Notes: a model not told the origin generated them from the sequence alone. Numbered from the stretch's first letter, positions 29,684 to 37,556 are shown. The stretch: DNA of 64,000 nucleotides from Solimicrobium silvestre (GCF_002976435.1 NZ_PUGF01000012.1:62001-126000); one strand, 5' to 3'. A program made the numbers and translations.

Positions 29684-30742
29684 CTATTTGGTTGGCTTAA
29701 CAGATTCACCAACGCGTCTATACACCGTTTCCGTTATCTGTTTATCAGTATGTCCAAGTAGTTTACTAGCATCGCCTAAGTCTTTTATTTCGCTTGCTGC
29801 TTTTGGACGAATATCTCTAAATTGGAATTTTTTAATGCGTTCGGATAATTCGGGATTTGTTTCTTTTGCGGTTTTTGCTGCTTGCTCACGCGACGATTCA
29901 AAGCGAGTGCGCAAAGTATAGGCATTCATTGGCTGACCATTTGGCAATGCAATCGGGCTAAGGCTCAATACTTTCTTATCGCGCCTGCGGATAGCATCAA
30001 TCGTCTGCCCCAATGCAGAGCGATTGCCAAACTCATCATTTAATAAAATACGCAGGAATTTACCCGTTTTATTTTGCTTAACTGAAATTGCACTGGCATT
30101 AATATCGGCCAGACGCATTTTAAGCACATCAGCTGGTCGCTGACCGGTTAAATAGGCAATATCCATCGCGTCTTTCAACTCTTCTTTTGCGCACGCATAG
30201 ACCGCATCCCACACTTCCGCATCAGCGTAAAAGTCGCGCGGTACTTCCTTATTCTTACGGATACCACGGCATGGATTTTCTTTTGCTGTATATCCCCATT
30301 CCCTTGCCATATTAAAAACGTGGGAAAGAAGAGCAAGTTCACGGTTTGCTCTAACTTTAGCTGTGCGCTTGTCGCGGTATTGCGCAATGTGCTGCGGCGT
30401 AATTGCATCAATCGGTGCGGAATCAAAGACAGCCCTTAGTTGCTTAATTTCGTGTCCGTTGTCTTTTTGTGTGCGTGCCGCCTTCATTGGAAAAATATCT
30501 TTTACATACCTATTGAAAATAACGCGCATTATTTTTACATCATCTGCGACCGGTACACTTTCAAATTCGGCCCATTTCCGCTTGGCCTCGTTTATATCGT
30601 TACCCAGGGGAATTTCCTTGCGCTTCCCGCTCTCATCACGTCCGTTATAATAAAAGCTCTCCCAGACCTTGCCACTGGCTAAGGTTTTTGTCCTGCGCAA
30701 CATGCGCGGCGGCAAGTCTCGGGATGATGATTTAGGTCGCAT
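29684..30742 (-). CDS. int: prophage tyrosine integrase
   Basis: Site-specific recombinase of 352 residues. The core-binding domain spans about 65-165 and the catalytic domain 170-350: the first arginine in YLTGQRPADVLKMR (about 195), the RDIR box (FQFRDIRPKAASE, where the usual histidine is replaced), LLGHTDKQITETVYRR with the conserved GH, and the nucleophile tyrosine in VYRR. It lies end-on to tRNA-Leu, as expected for tRNA-targeting integrases, and is the last gene of the leftward prophage arm. Confidence 0.93.
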   Translation of the reverse strand: MRPKSSSRDLPPRMLRRTKTLASGKVWESFYYNGRDESGKRKEIPLGNDINEAKRKWAEFESVPVADDVKIMRVIFNRYVKDIFPMKAARTQKDNGHEIKQLRAVFDSAPIDAITPQHIAQYRDKRTAKVRANRELALLSHVFNMAREWGYTAKENPCRGIRKNKEVPRDFYADAEVWDAVYACAKEELKDAMDIAYLTGQRPADVLKMRLADINASAISVKQNKTGKFLRILLNDEFGNRSALGQTIDAIRRRDKKVLSLSPIALPNGQPMNAYTLRTRFESSREQAAKTAKETNPELSERIKKFQFRDIRPKAASEIKDLGDASKLLGHTDKQITETVYRRVGESVKPTK

Positions 30743-30760
30743 TTAACTAGCCTACTCCAA

Positions 30761-31012
30761 TTATCTAACACTTGAGAAGTCGGGTGACCAGCCGCCCGAT
30801 GTAGTCAAGGATGCAGGCGATATTCCCGCTAACTTCAACCTAGCATACAGTCGACCAACAATTGCTTCGCCTGACTTGTTCTTGTGAAAAGTCCAGCCAT
30901 TGCACGATAGCCACTCGATTTGATCGCCCTTGCGAGAGCTTCCAGTAATTTTAGCCAACTCATCAACAGCCAGAGTCTCGCTATCTATTTGCATTTCAAA
31001 TATAGCACTCAT
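30761..31012 (-). CDS. DUF4224 phage protein, possible excisionase
   Basis: 83 residues with the DUF4224 pattern (LAVDELAKITGSSRKGDQIEWLSCNGW), found upstream of phage integrases and thought to act as excision or directionality factors. It is 18 bases upstream of int and overlaps the HD gene by four bases. Confidence 0.7.
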   Translation of the reverse strand: MSAIFEMQIDSETLAVDELAKITGSSRKGDQIEWLSCNGWTFHKNKSGEAIVGRLYARLKLAGISPASLTTSGGWSPDFSSVR

Positions 31013-31533
31013 CCTGTAACCTCAGATAATTGTCGAGCTAAAGCAAGCAAACGCGGATCCGCTTTGGTCATCACATCCAATAAAAGTCGCTTTTCTTCCA
31101 AGTAAACTTTAGCAAAAGCCGAATCGTGTTTAACGATGCTAGATGTGTTGCTGATTAAATCGGCGCACTTGATTGTTTGAATCCAGCTTGAACATGCAGC
31201 AAGCCTATCACGCGATTTTTGTTTGCGTTCTGCGCGGTTGCCCGTTTCCATATCGGACAGGCCAGACACGCCAAGCGCTACCTTTAAGCCAAACAGTTGC
31301 TCTATTTCACTGAGTTCAACACCGCAGCCCTCAACGCAATCATGCAGCCATGCCGTAGCAATCATTTCATTTATTGTGACGGACTGGGTAATGGTAACGA
31401 TCACAGCAACAGTCGCAACTATTCCCGCAACTTCGGCCAAGTGATCAGCGTAAGGATTTCCCGTATATTTCCGTACTTGGTTCTTGTGCGCATCGCGCGC
31501 AAACATCATTGCGCGGTATCCTAAGTCACTCAT
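31009..31533 (-). CDS. HD-domain hydrolase resembling small alarmone hydrolases
   Basis: 174 residues with the HD phosphohydrolase layout of the SpoT/MESH1 group: RKYTGNPYADHLAEVA (first His), WLHDCVEGCGV (HD pair, with E following) and KCADLISNTSSIV (Lys/Asp/Asn). These positions match the manganese site and the (p)ppGpp pocket of that group, but the substrate is not proven. It is embedded in the prophage early operon, overlapping genes on both sides by four bases. It could alter host alarmone levels or be a general nucleotide hydrolase. Confidence 0.7.
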   Translation of the reverse strand: MSDLGYRAMMFARDAHKNQVRKYTGNPYADHLAEVAGIVATVAVIVTITQSVTINEMIATAWLHDCVEGCGVELSEIEQLFGLKVALGVSGLSDMETGNRAERKQKSRDRLAACSSWIQTIKCADLISNTSSIVKHDSAFAKVYLEEKRLLLDVMTKADPRLLALARQLSEVTG

Positions 31534-31937
31534 GCCATTCTCGATTCAATAAGGTTGATTGCTGCTTGCACTTCGTTAAATTGCCGCACCTGTTGAGCAA
31601 TTGAATCGCCATCGTTAAAACTACTTGCAAACGAATTGAATTTTTTAATCACGTCAACAACATCCTCATTTGATATTGGGCAAGTATAAAGTGGTACTGT
31701 AAATGTGGTATCAGAAATTGCGCTTATACCAGTAGCCCTGAATCCCGACTCTTTAATCCAAAACGGCGCATATGCTACTGGCCCAGTATGTTTGACTGTC
31801 TCAACAGGCCGCACCACTTCCGCATATTTTGTAAGGTCGCGGAACATTTCATCTGACGTATAGCTTTCAACATCACGAATGATTTGCGATAACTTAGTTT
31901 TGAAATATCCGACATCTAAGCCGTATTGGTTATTCAT
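31530..31937 (-). CDS. phage hypothetical protein
   Basis: 135 residues with no recognised family, mixed alpha/beta in character and without signal or membrane segments. The ATG overlaps the upstream gene stop and its stop overlaps the HD gene start, so it is clearly part of the tightly packed minus-strand phage operon. Confidence 0.7.
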   Translation of the reverse strand: MNNQYGLDVGYFKTKLSQIIRDVESYTSDEMFRDLTKYAEVVRPVETVKHTGPVAYAPFWIKESGFRATGISAISDTTFTVPLYTCPISNEDVVDVIKKFNSFASSFNDGDSIAQQVRQFNEVQAAINLIESRMA

Positions 31938-32176
31938 TGGTTGTCCTTTAAACTTTTAGAAACTAATCGGCACATTCTGCGAAATAAAACATTTGATCTT
32001 GGTATTTCAGCCTGCCAATTAAAGGAGTAGCCCGTATCATGTTCAAATGGCTCATCGGGATATTTTTTCTTGATGATCGCCAATGCCTCAGCTTTAATTG
32101 CAGACCGTTTATGCAAGTATCTTCGGCCTTTTATTGATGAGTGATAAACAGTCCTGGTTTCTACTGAAATCATCAC
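31934..32176 (-). CDS. phage hypothetical protein, basic
   Basis: 80 residues, rich in Lys and Arg, no family recognised. Four-base overlaps with the neighbours on both sides support it as real. Confidence 0.65.
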   Translation of the reverse strand: MMISVETRTVYHSSIKGRRYLHKRSAIKAEALAIIKKKYPDEPFEHDTGYSFNWQAEIPRSNVLFRRMCRLVSKSLKDNQ

Positions 32177-32388
32177 TTCCCCAATGAATCAAGTATTGCT
32201 TGTGGGTTGATAGCCTTTATTTGATCTTGATGGCATATCCACGGCATGCCATTTGCTGCAGCTTCCAGCGCAGCCTTCGCAGCCGCAAGTTGAAGCTCTT
32301 TTACTTTGTCAGCGCGGATGTATTCGACATCATCCGATTCGTTAACTACGTCTGCATGGATAACGCCTTTTTCGCACGTAGTACGCAT
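32173..32388 (-). CDS. phage hypothetical protein
   Basis: 71 residues with a helical Ala-rich middle (QLAAAKAALEAAANGMPW). It has the look of small phage proteins with an Asp/Glu-rich N-terminal part. Family not recognised. It overlaps the next gene by four bases. Confidence 0.6.
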   Translation of the reverse strand: MRTTCEKGVIHADVVNESDDVEYIRADKVKELQLAAAKAALEAAANGMPWICHQDQIKAINPQAILDSLGK

Positions 32389-32418
32389 AAATTCGTTCAG
32401 GCCAGCTATTAATTGCGC

Positions 32419-32613
32419 TCATTTCAAGCTCCATGGGTTGCACAAAATGGCGGCGGCAAATATTGCCAATGAAGCTAACTGCGCTGGTAAATGCCATGCT
32501 CTTTTTCCTTCTGGGAACATGGCGCACAATCCACCAAATCCGATAAAATGAAACACAAGCCATATCGAAACTAAAAGCCACACTAACCAGCTGATTGTTT
32601 TTAACTCGCTCAT
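32419..32613 (-). CDS. small phage membrane protein
   Basis: 64 residues with two hydrophobic segments (LVWLLVSIWLVFHFIGF and AQLASLAIFAAAILC). The start at 32613 is chosen because it overlaps the preceding stop (ATGA); a frame extending to 32634 would add seven basic residues. Function is unknown. Confidence 0.65.
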   Translation of the reverse strand: MSELKTISWLVWLLVSIWLVFHFIGFGGLCAMFPEGKRAWHLPAQLASLAIFAAAILCNPWSLK

Positions 32614-33011
32614 TTTGCACCGCCTAGCTCGCATTGAAATTGGGAGATTGCGGCGTTAGCGCAGGCTCTAACCTCGTTCATGTCGTCAACGTTTGTTGAT
32701 CTATTGGATATGTAGATTTCGTGTAATTTATCGTCAGTCAAGCTAGTGTTTATGGGTAGCGCGGCGATTCTCGCGCGCTCGGCTTTCGCGGCTGCGTTGG
32801 CCACCCCTCGGTAGCCACTTAAGTGACTTGGTGTAGTTTCGTAAGCATTGCGAATTTCAATATCCGTCAGCGTAGAAACAACTTCTGGCGCGACAGGTTC
32901 GCAATGACCATCCTCAAAATGCGCAGAAGATATTTTTCCGCAATGGGCGCATGTTGGGATTGGTTCAAATTTGGTTGCAATTTTCTTTTCTGCGTATGCC
33001 TGAGCTATCAT
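32610..33011 (-). CDS. phage hypothetical protein with Cys cluster
   Basis: 133 residues. A short zinc-like knuckle CAHCGKISSAHFEDGHC is near residue 21, followed by a helical region rich in Ala and Glu. It resembles composite early proteins of tailed phages, but no function can be given. Overlaps by four bases at both ends. Confidence 0.6.
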   Translation of the reverse strand: MIAQAYAEKKIATKFEPIPTCAHCGKISSAHFEDGHCEPVAPEVVSTLTDIEIRNAYETTPSHLSGYRGVANAAAKAERARIAALPINTSLTDDKLHEIYISNRSTNVDDMNEVRACANAAISQFQCELGGAK

Positions 33012-33262
33012 GCTATCACCTCTACATTTGGATGACCTTTACAGCCGGTCTTGTAATCAAAGTTGTCGCACTTTCCCATAGGGATTACTTCATGACCTTG
33101 CGCTAATTCATCAAACAGTGCATTTCTGGCTTCGTCATAAGTCATATTCGTGCCATCATCATGCTCGAACATTTTGTATTCACGTTTCTTGGCACTATTC
33201 AGAAAGCCGCGAACATTAAGGCACATATGCCAGGTTGTTGGTACATTGGTTAATTTACTCAT
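33008..33262 (-). CDS. phage hypothetical protein
   Basis: 84 residues. The segment MFEHDDGTNMTYDEARNAL followed by CDNFDYKTGCKGH is a pattern I associate with small conserved proteins of beta- and gamma-proteobacterial phages. Function unknown. Confidence 0.65.
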   Translation of the reverse strand: MSKLTNVPTTWHMCLNVRGFLNSAKKREYKMFEHDDGTNMTYDEARNALFDELAQGHEVIPMGKCDNFDYKTGCKGHPNVEVIA

Positions 33263-33283
33263 TCTGCTACCCCTTATCCAAAC

Positions 33284-33580
33284 TTAATCATATAAATTAA
33301 AAAAATACGGCACTGTCACGTCAATTGCATAAACTAAAACAGGATCATTTCCAAAATGCGGGTGCGTTATTTGCTTCAACTCATAACCGTGCCATACCCG
33401 AATAAGCTCTTTTGATTTGTCGCCTGCTTTGGGATAGCCGCGACGAATAACAATCAGGTCAAATGCTTTACCTTCTAGCCGCTTTTTCCAAGTGCTTGCC
33501 AATCTAAATTCATGTGTTTTTTCACCCGATTTAATTTGGTCGAAATACTCACCCTTTAAATTTAAATATAATGAAGTCAT
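33284..33580 (-). CDS. ASCH-domain protein
   Basis: 98 residues fitting the ASCH (PUA-like) fold: LNLKGEYFDQIKSGEKTHEFR, then FDLIVIRRGYP and the terminal YAIDVT. ASCH proteins bind or act on RNA or modified nucleosides, and some are RNases or amidohydrolases. It overlaps the HNH gene by four bases and so belongs to the same transcript as the reverse transcriptase. Whether it serves the retroelement is unknown. Confidence 0.75.
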   Translation of the reverse strand: MTSLYLNLKGEYFDQIKSGEKTHEFRLASTWKKRLEGKAFDLIVIRRGYPKAGDKSKELIRVWHGYELKQITHPHFGNDPVLVYAIDVTVPYFFNLYD

Positions 33581-34074
33581 GATTTGACATTCATATATTG
33601 AGCAACATGTAGAGCAATTTTTTCAGGTGCGCTTAAATTTCCAGCGCGCGCATTACAAAGTTTGTGCGCAAGGAAAATATTGCTAATATGGTTTGGCCCA
33701 CCATGCGTTATTGAAACCAGATGCTCTTCCGACTCATCCTCAACAAGTACCGGACTCAAGCAATAAAAGCAGTGGCTGCCATCCCGCGCACGTACCGCTT
33801 GAAGGGTAACTGAGCTTTTCTTGCGTCGAGTTGTTGCCGGTGCTGCGCGCCATGAATGCGCACCCTTAAAAGCCTCCCACGCTTCCAGCGCCGGTTGCAC
33901 AAACGAAGAGCCGCCCTTAGTGTTCCAATAAATAATTCCTGTTTTGTCACCTGCGCGAAACCGGACAAGCTCATATTCATTGGTTGGTTGCAGTAACTCG
34001 GCACCATTAGCAGATAGCCAGTTGCGAAACTGATCAAGTTTTAATGTGATCTGATTTTTTGACCAGGTAGTCAT
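33577..34074 (-). CDS. HNH endonuclease coupled to the reverse transcriptase
   Basis: 165 residues. A C-terminal HNH nuclease shows HCFYCLSPV, then EEHLVSITHGG (metal/catalytic His), NHISNIFLAH and CNARAGN. The N-terminal half has no recognised domain. Its start overlaps the RT stop codon (ATGA), so translation of the two is coupled. HNH enzymes cut or nick DNA, and group II intron RTs use such domains to open target DNA. A role in DGR retrohoming is a tempting inference, not shown. Confidence 0.82.
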   Translation of the reverse strand: MTTWSKNQITLKLDQFRNWLSANGAELLQPTNEYELVRFRAGDKTGIIYWNTKGGSSFVQPALEAWEAFKGAHSWRAAPATTRRKKSSVTLQAVRARDGSHCFYCLSPVLVEDESEEHLVSITHGGPNHISNIFLAHKLCNARAGNLSAPEKIALHVAQYMNVKS

Positions 34075-35366
34075 GCTGCCTCCCTATAAATAGTTGATCC
34101 TGTATGTTTAAACATTGCCGAATACGCCGCCAATGCTTCTGTTTTATCGTAGCCATCCCGTTCATGCTGGCGCACCCGGTGCAAATACCGGCCTCGCACG
34201 TAGCTCCCTGCTGAAATGTGATTCGGCCAGACGATATAGCCAAGAAATGGAATACCGGCCGTCGCCGGCGCAAGCCTGATTTTCTTCGGGTGAATGGTCA
34301 GACCATCGAGAGCCAGTTTTTGAACGATCAAATCACGGATAGTCGCTAGCTCTTCTTTAGAGTCAGCCAAAATCACCATGTCATCGACATACCTGATGTA
34401 AAGTTTGATACGCAGGACTTCCTTAACCCAGTGGTCAAAGTCATTCAGGAAGATATTCGCGAACAACTGGCTGCTGAGATTGCCGATCGGCATACCCTTT
34501 GCCGCGGTAGTGCGGTACATTCCGTCGGCCGGGAATAAGTCGTCATACTGGCTATCGGTTGCGAAAGAGTCGATCAGAGCGATCATCAGCACGCGTAAGT
34601 CATGGTCACCAATAAAGCGCAGCGCGCGCGCTTTCAGGATTTCATGATTGACCGAATAAAAATACTTGGAAATGTCTAGTTGCAGAACCCACTTGCTGTC
34701 GGCGCCGCGGCAAAACTGAGCCAGGCGGTTAACTGCAGCATGCGTGCCGCGCCTGGGCAAATTACCGTAAGTGTCATGGATGAATCGTGGTTGCCAGATT
34801 GGGAGTAAGTAGTCATACAGCATCCAATGTACGACACGATCCTTCATCGGCGCATCAACCACATGGCGGAACTTTTTTTCACGCACGGTGAATGACTTAT
34901 AGGGACCGAACGTGTATTCACGATCGCGCAGCCGATTTTGAATCATGACCAGGTAACGCAATGGATCATCGCCAAAACGCTGCACGCGCAAGCTTTTTGA
35001 TTTGTTCTTCTTTGCCTTCAACCAGTATTGATATAGGCTGTCGAGGCTTGTTAATTGATGGAAAATTGATTCATTGCCGCCTTCCGTTGCAGCGCTCGTA
35101 AGCCCCGCAACGGTTTTCGGTTTGGCAAATTGCCGTGCTTTCGGGGTATCCCCAGGAGATTTTCGACCAATAATAGTTGGCTTTACATGAGCATGCTCAG
35201 TGCCTAAGCGTGAAATAATTGGGTCAGCGGAAGCCGATGTTGTCGTTCTCGTAGTCAGGACTGTCGTTGTTGAGATTGAAGACGCCGGCATTGTCGTCCG
35301 AATTCCAGTAGCCGCCCCGAACGAGCGCATTGCTGGACTTTCCAGAAAATCCCCCTTGTTGATCAT
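34071..35366 (-). CDS. diversity-generating retroelement reverse transcriptase
   Basis: 431 residues. RT fingers/palm motifs run from about 150: LQLDISKYFYSVNH (catalytic Asp of motif 3), KGMPIGNLSSQLFANIFLN (motif 4) and YIRYVDDMVILA (catalytic DD, motif 5), then LAPATAGIPFLGYIVW. Motif 4 reads IGNLSSQ rather than the QGxxxSP of retroviral and group II intron enzymes, the hallmark of DGR RTs, which copy template RNA with adenine-specific errors. The ATG at 35366 overlaps the stop of the Avd-fusion gene, supporting this start. As a result residues about 10-47 are encoded by the template repeat itself. An unusually Thr/Ser-rich N-terminus reflects this. Confidence 0.96.
   Translation of the reverse strand: MINKGDFLESPAMRSFGAATGIRTTMPASSISTTTVLTTRTTTSASADPIISRLGTEHAHVKPTIIGRKSPGDTPKARQFAKPKTVAGLTSAATEGGNESIFHQLTSLDSLYQYWLKAKKNKSKSLRVQRFGDDPLRYLVMIQNRLRDREYTFGPYKSFTVREKKFRHVVDAPMKDRVVHWMLYDYLLPIWQPRFIHDTYGNLPRRGTHAAVNRLAQFCRGADSKWVLQLDISKYFYSVNHEILKARALRFIGDHDLRVLMIALIDSFATDSQYDDLFPADGMYRTTAAKGMPIGNLSSQLFANIFLNDFDHWVKEVLRIKLYIRYVDDMVILADSKEELATIRDLIVQKLALDGLTIHPKKIRLAPATAGIPFLGYIVWPNHISAGSYVRGRYLHRVRQHERDGYDKTEALAAYSAMFKHTGSTIYREAA
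35225..35337 (-). repeat. DGR template repeat (TR)
   Basis: 113 bases, sense strand minus. It matches the three variable repeats in the window. By hand alignment every difference falls on an adenine of this copy: 12 against 36814-36926, 20 against 42032-42144 and 17 against 50196-50308. In the frame used by the variable genes it contains eight AAC/AAT codons, the classic DGR design, and ends in a TGA stop. It lies inside the 5' part of the RT gene in a different reading frame. The terminal GGCTTCCGCTG is shared, and after it TR has ACCC where all VRs have CACC, as expected of the IMH*/IMH boundary. Confidence 0.96.
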
Positions 35367-36208
35367 GATGGTACCTTTGCAGCGCGAATCACGCCGCCAA
35401 GTAACCGACCAAGCTCAACAGCTAAACCGACTCGGTGCTCAAATGCGAATTTAAGATTGTTTAGCCGTGCAGCCTGGGCAAGATAATGCTTGAGTAGATC
35501 GATGTCTGCCGATATTTTGTTGAGTAAAGCTGATTTTTGCACCTCTAAACCGTAGGCAAAAATTCCGCGCATGATGCGGGCCATGCAGACGCGGATATTT
35601 TCGCCAAACGTTACGCGAATGTCCCGTGGCATTTTGATGATGTCTTGCGTCAAATGAAGGTCAAGGTCTTGCGCTTGCGACTTCAATTTAAAGCCGGACG
35701 AGTCAGGATTCGACAAAATTTGCTTGGTCGTGACCTTGTTAATTTCGCCGCGCTGCTGCAGGTCGTAAATTACCTGGCTAACCACGTCATTAGATATAGC
35801 AGATAAAACGGACGATTTCCCTTGAAAATTATCCGAAACAAAAATGTCATGGCCGCTTGCTTTAGTTCCGAGAGCAACGACGTAAGGTATTTGAAAATCA
35901 TTAACAATGGACCATAAACGCTTTTTGAAATTACTGGAAGGGAAGCCGACGCGGATATGCGGCGCATCGGTTGTTCCGACCAGTTGCACCTTGTATTGCT
36001 TGAGCACGCTTAGTGCGTGAGCTGATTTGTCGTAACCGTGAAGGAATTTGCCAGCTTGCACCAAAATTAAATGATTCGGGTATTGCGCTTCAAGTTTTGC
36101 TGAAATGCTCGCGACTGGATCCGCTTGACCAAGACCGACATCAATACCTTTAAAGGAACTGATGCGAAATTGTTGTTGCTCGTCTTTGGTTGGGCGTACG
36201 GTGTTCAT
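35363..36208 (-). CDS. MutS-domain-I-like / Avd fusion protein (DGR accessory)
   Basis: 281 residues. Residues about 45-115 resemble MutS domain I (YPNHLILVQAGKFLHGYDK, then HIRVGFPSSNFKKRLW and IPYVVALG). Residues about 178-277 match Avd, the four-helix-bundle accessory protein of DGRs: MPRDIRVTFGENI, a Leu-rich middle, and ELGRLLGGVIRAAK at the end. Avd forms a positively charged pentamer that binds RT and template RNA. MutS-like proteins are known as separate DGR accessories, and here both are in one chain. The stop overlaps the RT start (ATGA). The assignment is by motif only; the middle (about 120-175) is unassigned. Confidence 0.82.
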   Translation of the reverse strand: MNTVRPTKDEQQQFRISSFKGIDVGLGQADPVASISAKLEAQYPNHLILVQAGKFLHGYDKSAHALSVLKQYKVQLVGTTDAPHIRVGFPSSNFKKRLWSIVNDFQIPYVVALGTKASGHDIFVSDNFQGKSSVLSAISNDVVSQVIYDLQQRGEINKVTTKQILSNPDSSGFKLKSQAQDLDLHLTQDIIKMPRDIRVTFGENIRVCMARIMRGIFAYGLEVQKSALLNKISADIDLLKHYLAQAARLNNLKFAFEHRVGLAVELGRLLGGVIRAAKVPS

Positions 36209-36225
36209 GTTATTTTTTCTTTAAT

Positions 36226-36726
36226 TTATACTGCGTGTAATTTATCGTTGCAGAGTGCAAAAACTCGCTCGCATGTTTCAACATCAAACCAGCCTATGTG
36301 GCATTCATTCACATCTTGTATCCCAAGTGCTTCCGCAAGCCATGCATATGCCGCACTTCTGGTCATACCGCGACTTTGCCAAATCGGGTTGAAAATGTTT
36401 TTAGCCTTCTTTCTTGCGTCTCGCACATCTTCATTTGCTAGAGTTCCGAGTGGGATATTTGTAAATGGGTGAAGACCTACATAGCTATCGCAATCATCAC
36501 CTTCGCATCTATACGCCCACGGCCATTCCCCGTACTCTCGCCCGTAAATTTCACTGTTATTAACCAATTCAACTGCACTCTTGCAGTGCGGGCAAATTGT
36601 TGGAATTGGCAGTGGGTTACGTACTCGCGCAGTTGCCTTGCGTGACGGATTGCTTGGCGTAATCGGGGCTGTGCGTTTCGGCAAAACTCCTGATTTCTTC
36701 ATTGCCTCATACATTTGAGTATTCAT
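36226..36726 (-). CDS. zinc-ribbon phage protein (DUF3268)
   Basis: 166 residues. A C-terminal DUF3268-type zinc domain is clear: CPHCKSAVELVNNSEIYGRE, then a second pair (CEGDDCDSYVGLHP), PLGTLANEDVRDARKKAK and AYAWLAEALGI with a terminal CHIG box. The family is found in phages and mobile elements and may bind nucleic acid. It lies between variable gene 1 and the Avd-fusion gene in the same transcript. Confidence 0.78.
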   Translation of the reverse strand: MNTQMYEAMKKSGVLPKRTAPITPSNPSRKATARVRNPLPIPTICPHCKSAVELVNNSEIYGREYGEWPWAYRCEGDDCDSYVGLHPFTNIPLGTLANEDVRDARKKAKNIFNPIWQSRGMTRSAAYAWLAEALGIQDVNECHIGWFDVETCERVFALCNDKLHAV

Positions 36727-36755
36727 GCGATTTGCTTTATTCGTTATTTAGAGAG

Positions 36756-36800
36756 GTCACAGCTACGCCGTGACCCGTTACCAGAGATCAGTGACCCGAA
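36756..36800 (-). other. conserved post-VR block with hairpin, copy 1
   Basis: 45 bases directly after the stop codon of variable gene 1, identical to the blocks after variable genes 2 and 3. It ends in GTCACGGCGTAGCTGTGAC (36756-36774 on this strand), which can fold into an 8-pair stem with one G-T pair and a 3-base loop. Short hairpins or cruciforms downstream of VRs aid target recognition in the Bordetella phage DGR. The template repeat lacks this block. Confidence 0.85.
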
Positions 36801-37514
36801 CTATTTAAAGGTGCAGCGGAAGCCGACGTCGTCGTTCCCGTAGTCAGGACTGTCGCGGTTGAGAAGGAAGACGCCGGCATAGTCGCCCGAACTCCAGCAG
36901 CCGCCCCGAACGAGCGCATAGCTGGACAGATCGCAGCCAGCGCTTGGATACCAGCCCATGCCTTTTGTGTAGGATGGCGCTGGCGCCGTCGTGATCGATG
37001 GCGAATCAGCGGCAAACGCTTTAGCCACAATGCCGTTTTCATCGCCTTGCACATCGTCAAAAATCCATGTGTAGCAGTTGCCAGCGAAATCGAATACGCG
37101 CTCACCGGTGGACAGTTCATGCCAGCGGCGTTCGTCTGCGTCTTCTGACTCGTATGTGCCAGGCTGCGCTTCGTCAACGCTGTAATCGCGAATGCCTTGG
37201 AAAATGCTTCCTTCGCCAACGATGCCACTTGTCCAGTTAATTGCCTGCTGGGCGATGTTGTGCGCAATCGCTAAATATTGGGTTTCAGTGATCAGCTTCA
37301 AACCGGCTTTTTCGGCTTCGGATTGTGCGTCGGCAAAGTTGATTTCCACCCATGGTGCCGCAGTCGCGGTGATCGCCAGCGCATCATTTTCGCGACCGGT
37401 GATGTATTTGCCGACTTTGAACGCTGGAACAACGGTGCCGTTTGGCAGAGTGGTTTCCGGTACCGTTACATATTCGTTGACTACTTCTGCTTCTTGCTCT
37501 AATGCTGCATCCAT
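36801..37514 (-). CDS. DGR variable protein 1, FGE-sulfatase/C-type-lectin fold
   Basis: 237 residues. The body is a formylglycine-generating-enzyme-like lectin fold: VPETTLPNG near 20, ITETQYLAIAHNIAQQ, VGEGSIFQGIR, FDFAGNCYTWIFDDV, and the C-terminal ALVRGG....VGFRC typical of DGR targets. The last 40 residues are the variable repeat. The start at 37514 follows GGAG; a TTG four codons upstream overlaps it. No signal peptide is seen. It is closely related to variable protein 3 but lacks that protein's N-terminal domain. It is presumably a binding protein with a diversified ligand surface; its partner is unknown. Confidence 0.9.
   Translation of the reverse strand: MDAALEQEAEVVNEYVTVPETTLPNGTVVPAFKVGKYITGRENDALAITATAAPWVEINFADAQSEAEKAGLKLITETQYLAIAHNIAQQAINWTSGIVGEGSIFQGIRDYSVDEAQPGTYESEDADERRWHELSTGERVFDFAGNCYTWIFDDVQGDENGIVAKAFAADSPSITTAPAPSYTKGMGWYPSAGCDLSSYALVRGGCWSSGDYAGVFLLNRDSPDYGNDDVGFRCTFK
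36814..36926 (-). repeat. DGR variable repeat 1 (VR1)
   Basis: 113 bases at the 3' end of the gene, aligning without gaps to the template repeat. It has 12 differences, all at template adenines (for example AAC to CGC, AAT to CTT, ATC to GTC). It is the least diverged of the three. Confidence 0.95.
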
Positions 37515-37556
37515 GTTTATCTCCAAATTAACTACGTTAAAAGGTTGAAAAGAAAA

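Noticed and set aside
34071-35366. Reverse transcriptase as a group II intron or retron RT
   Set aside because: No intron domain V/VI structure or maturase domain and no msr/msd inverted repeats are seen. Motif 4 reads IGNLSSQ, and an adenine-biased template/variable repeat pair is present, so it is a DGR RT.
36788-37267. A 159-codon frame overlapping variable gene 1 on the same strand
   Set aside because: It is the alternative frame that the RT gene uses through the template. Here it has no ribosome-binding site and no homology beyond the repeat itself.
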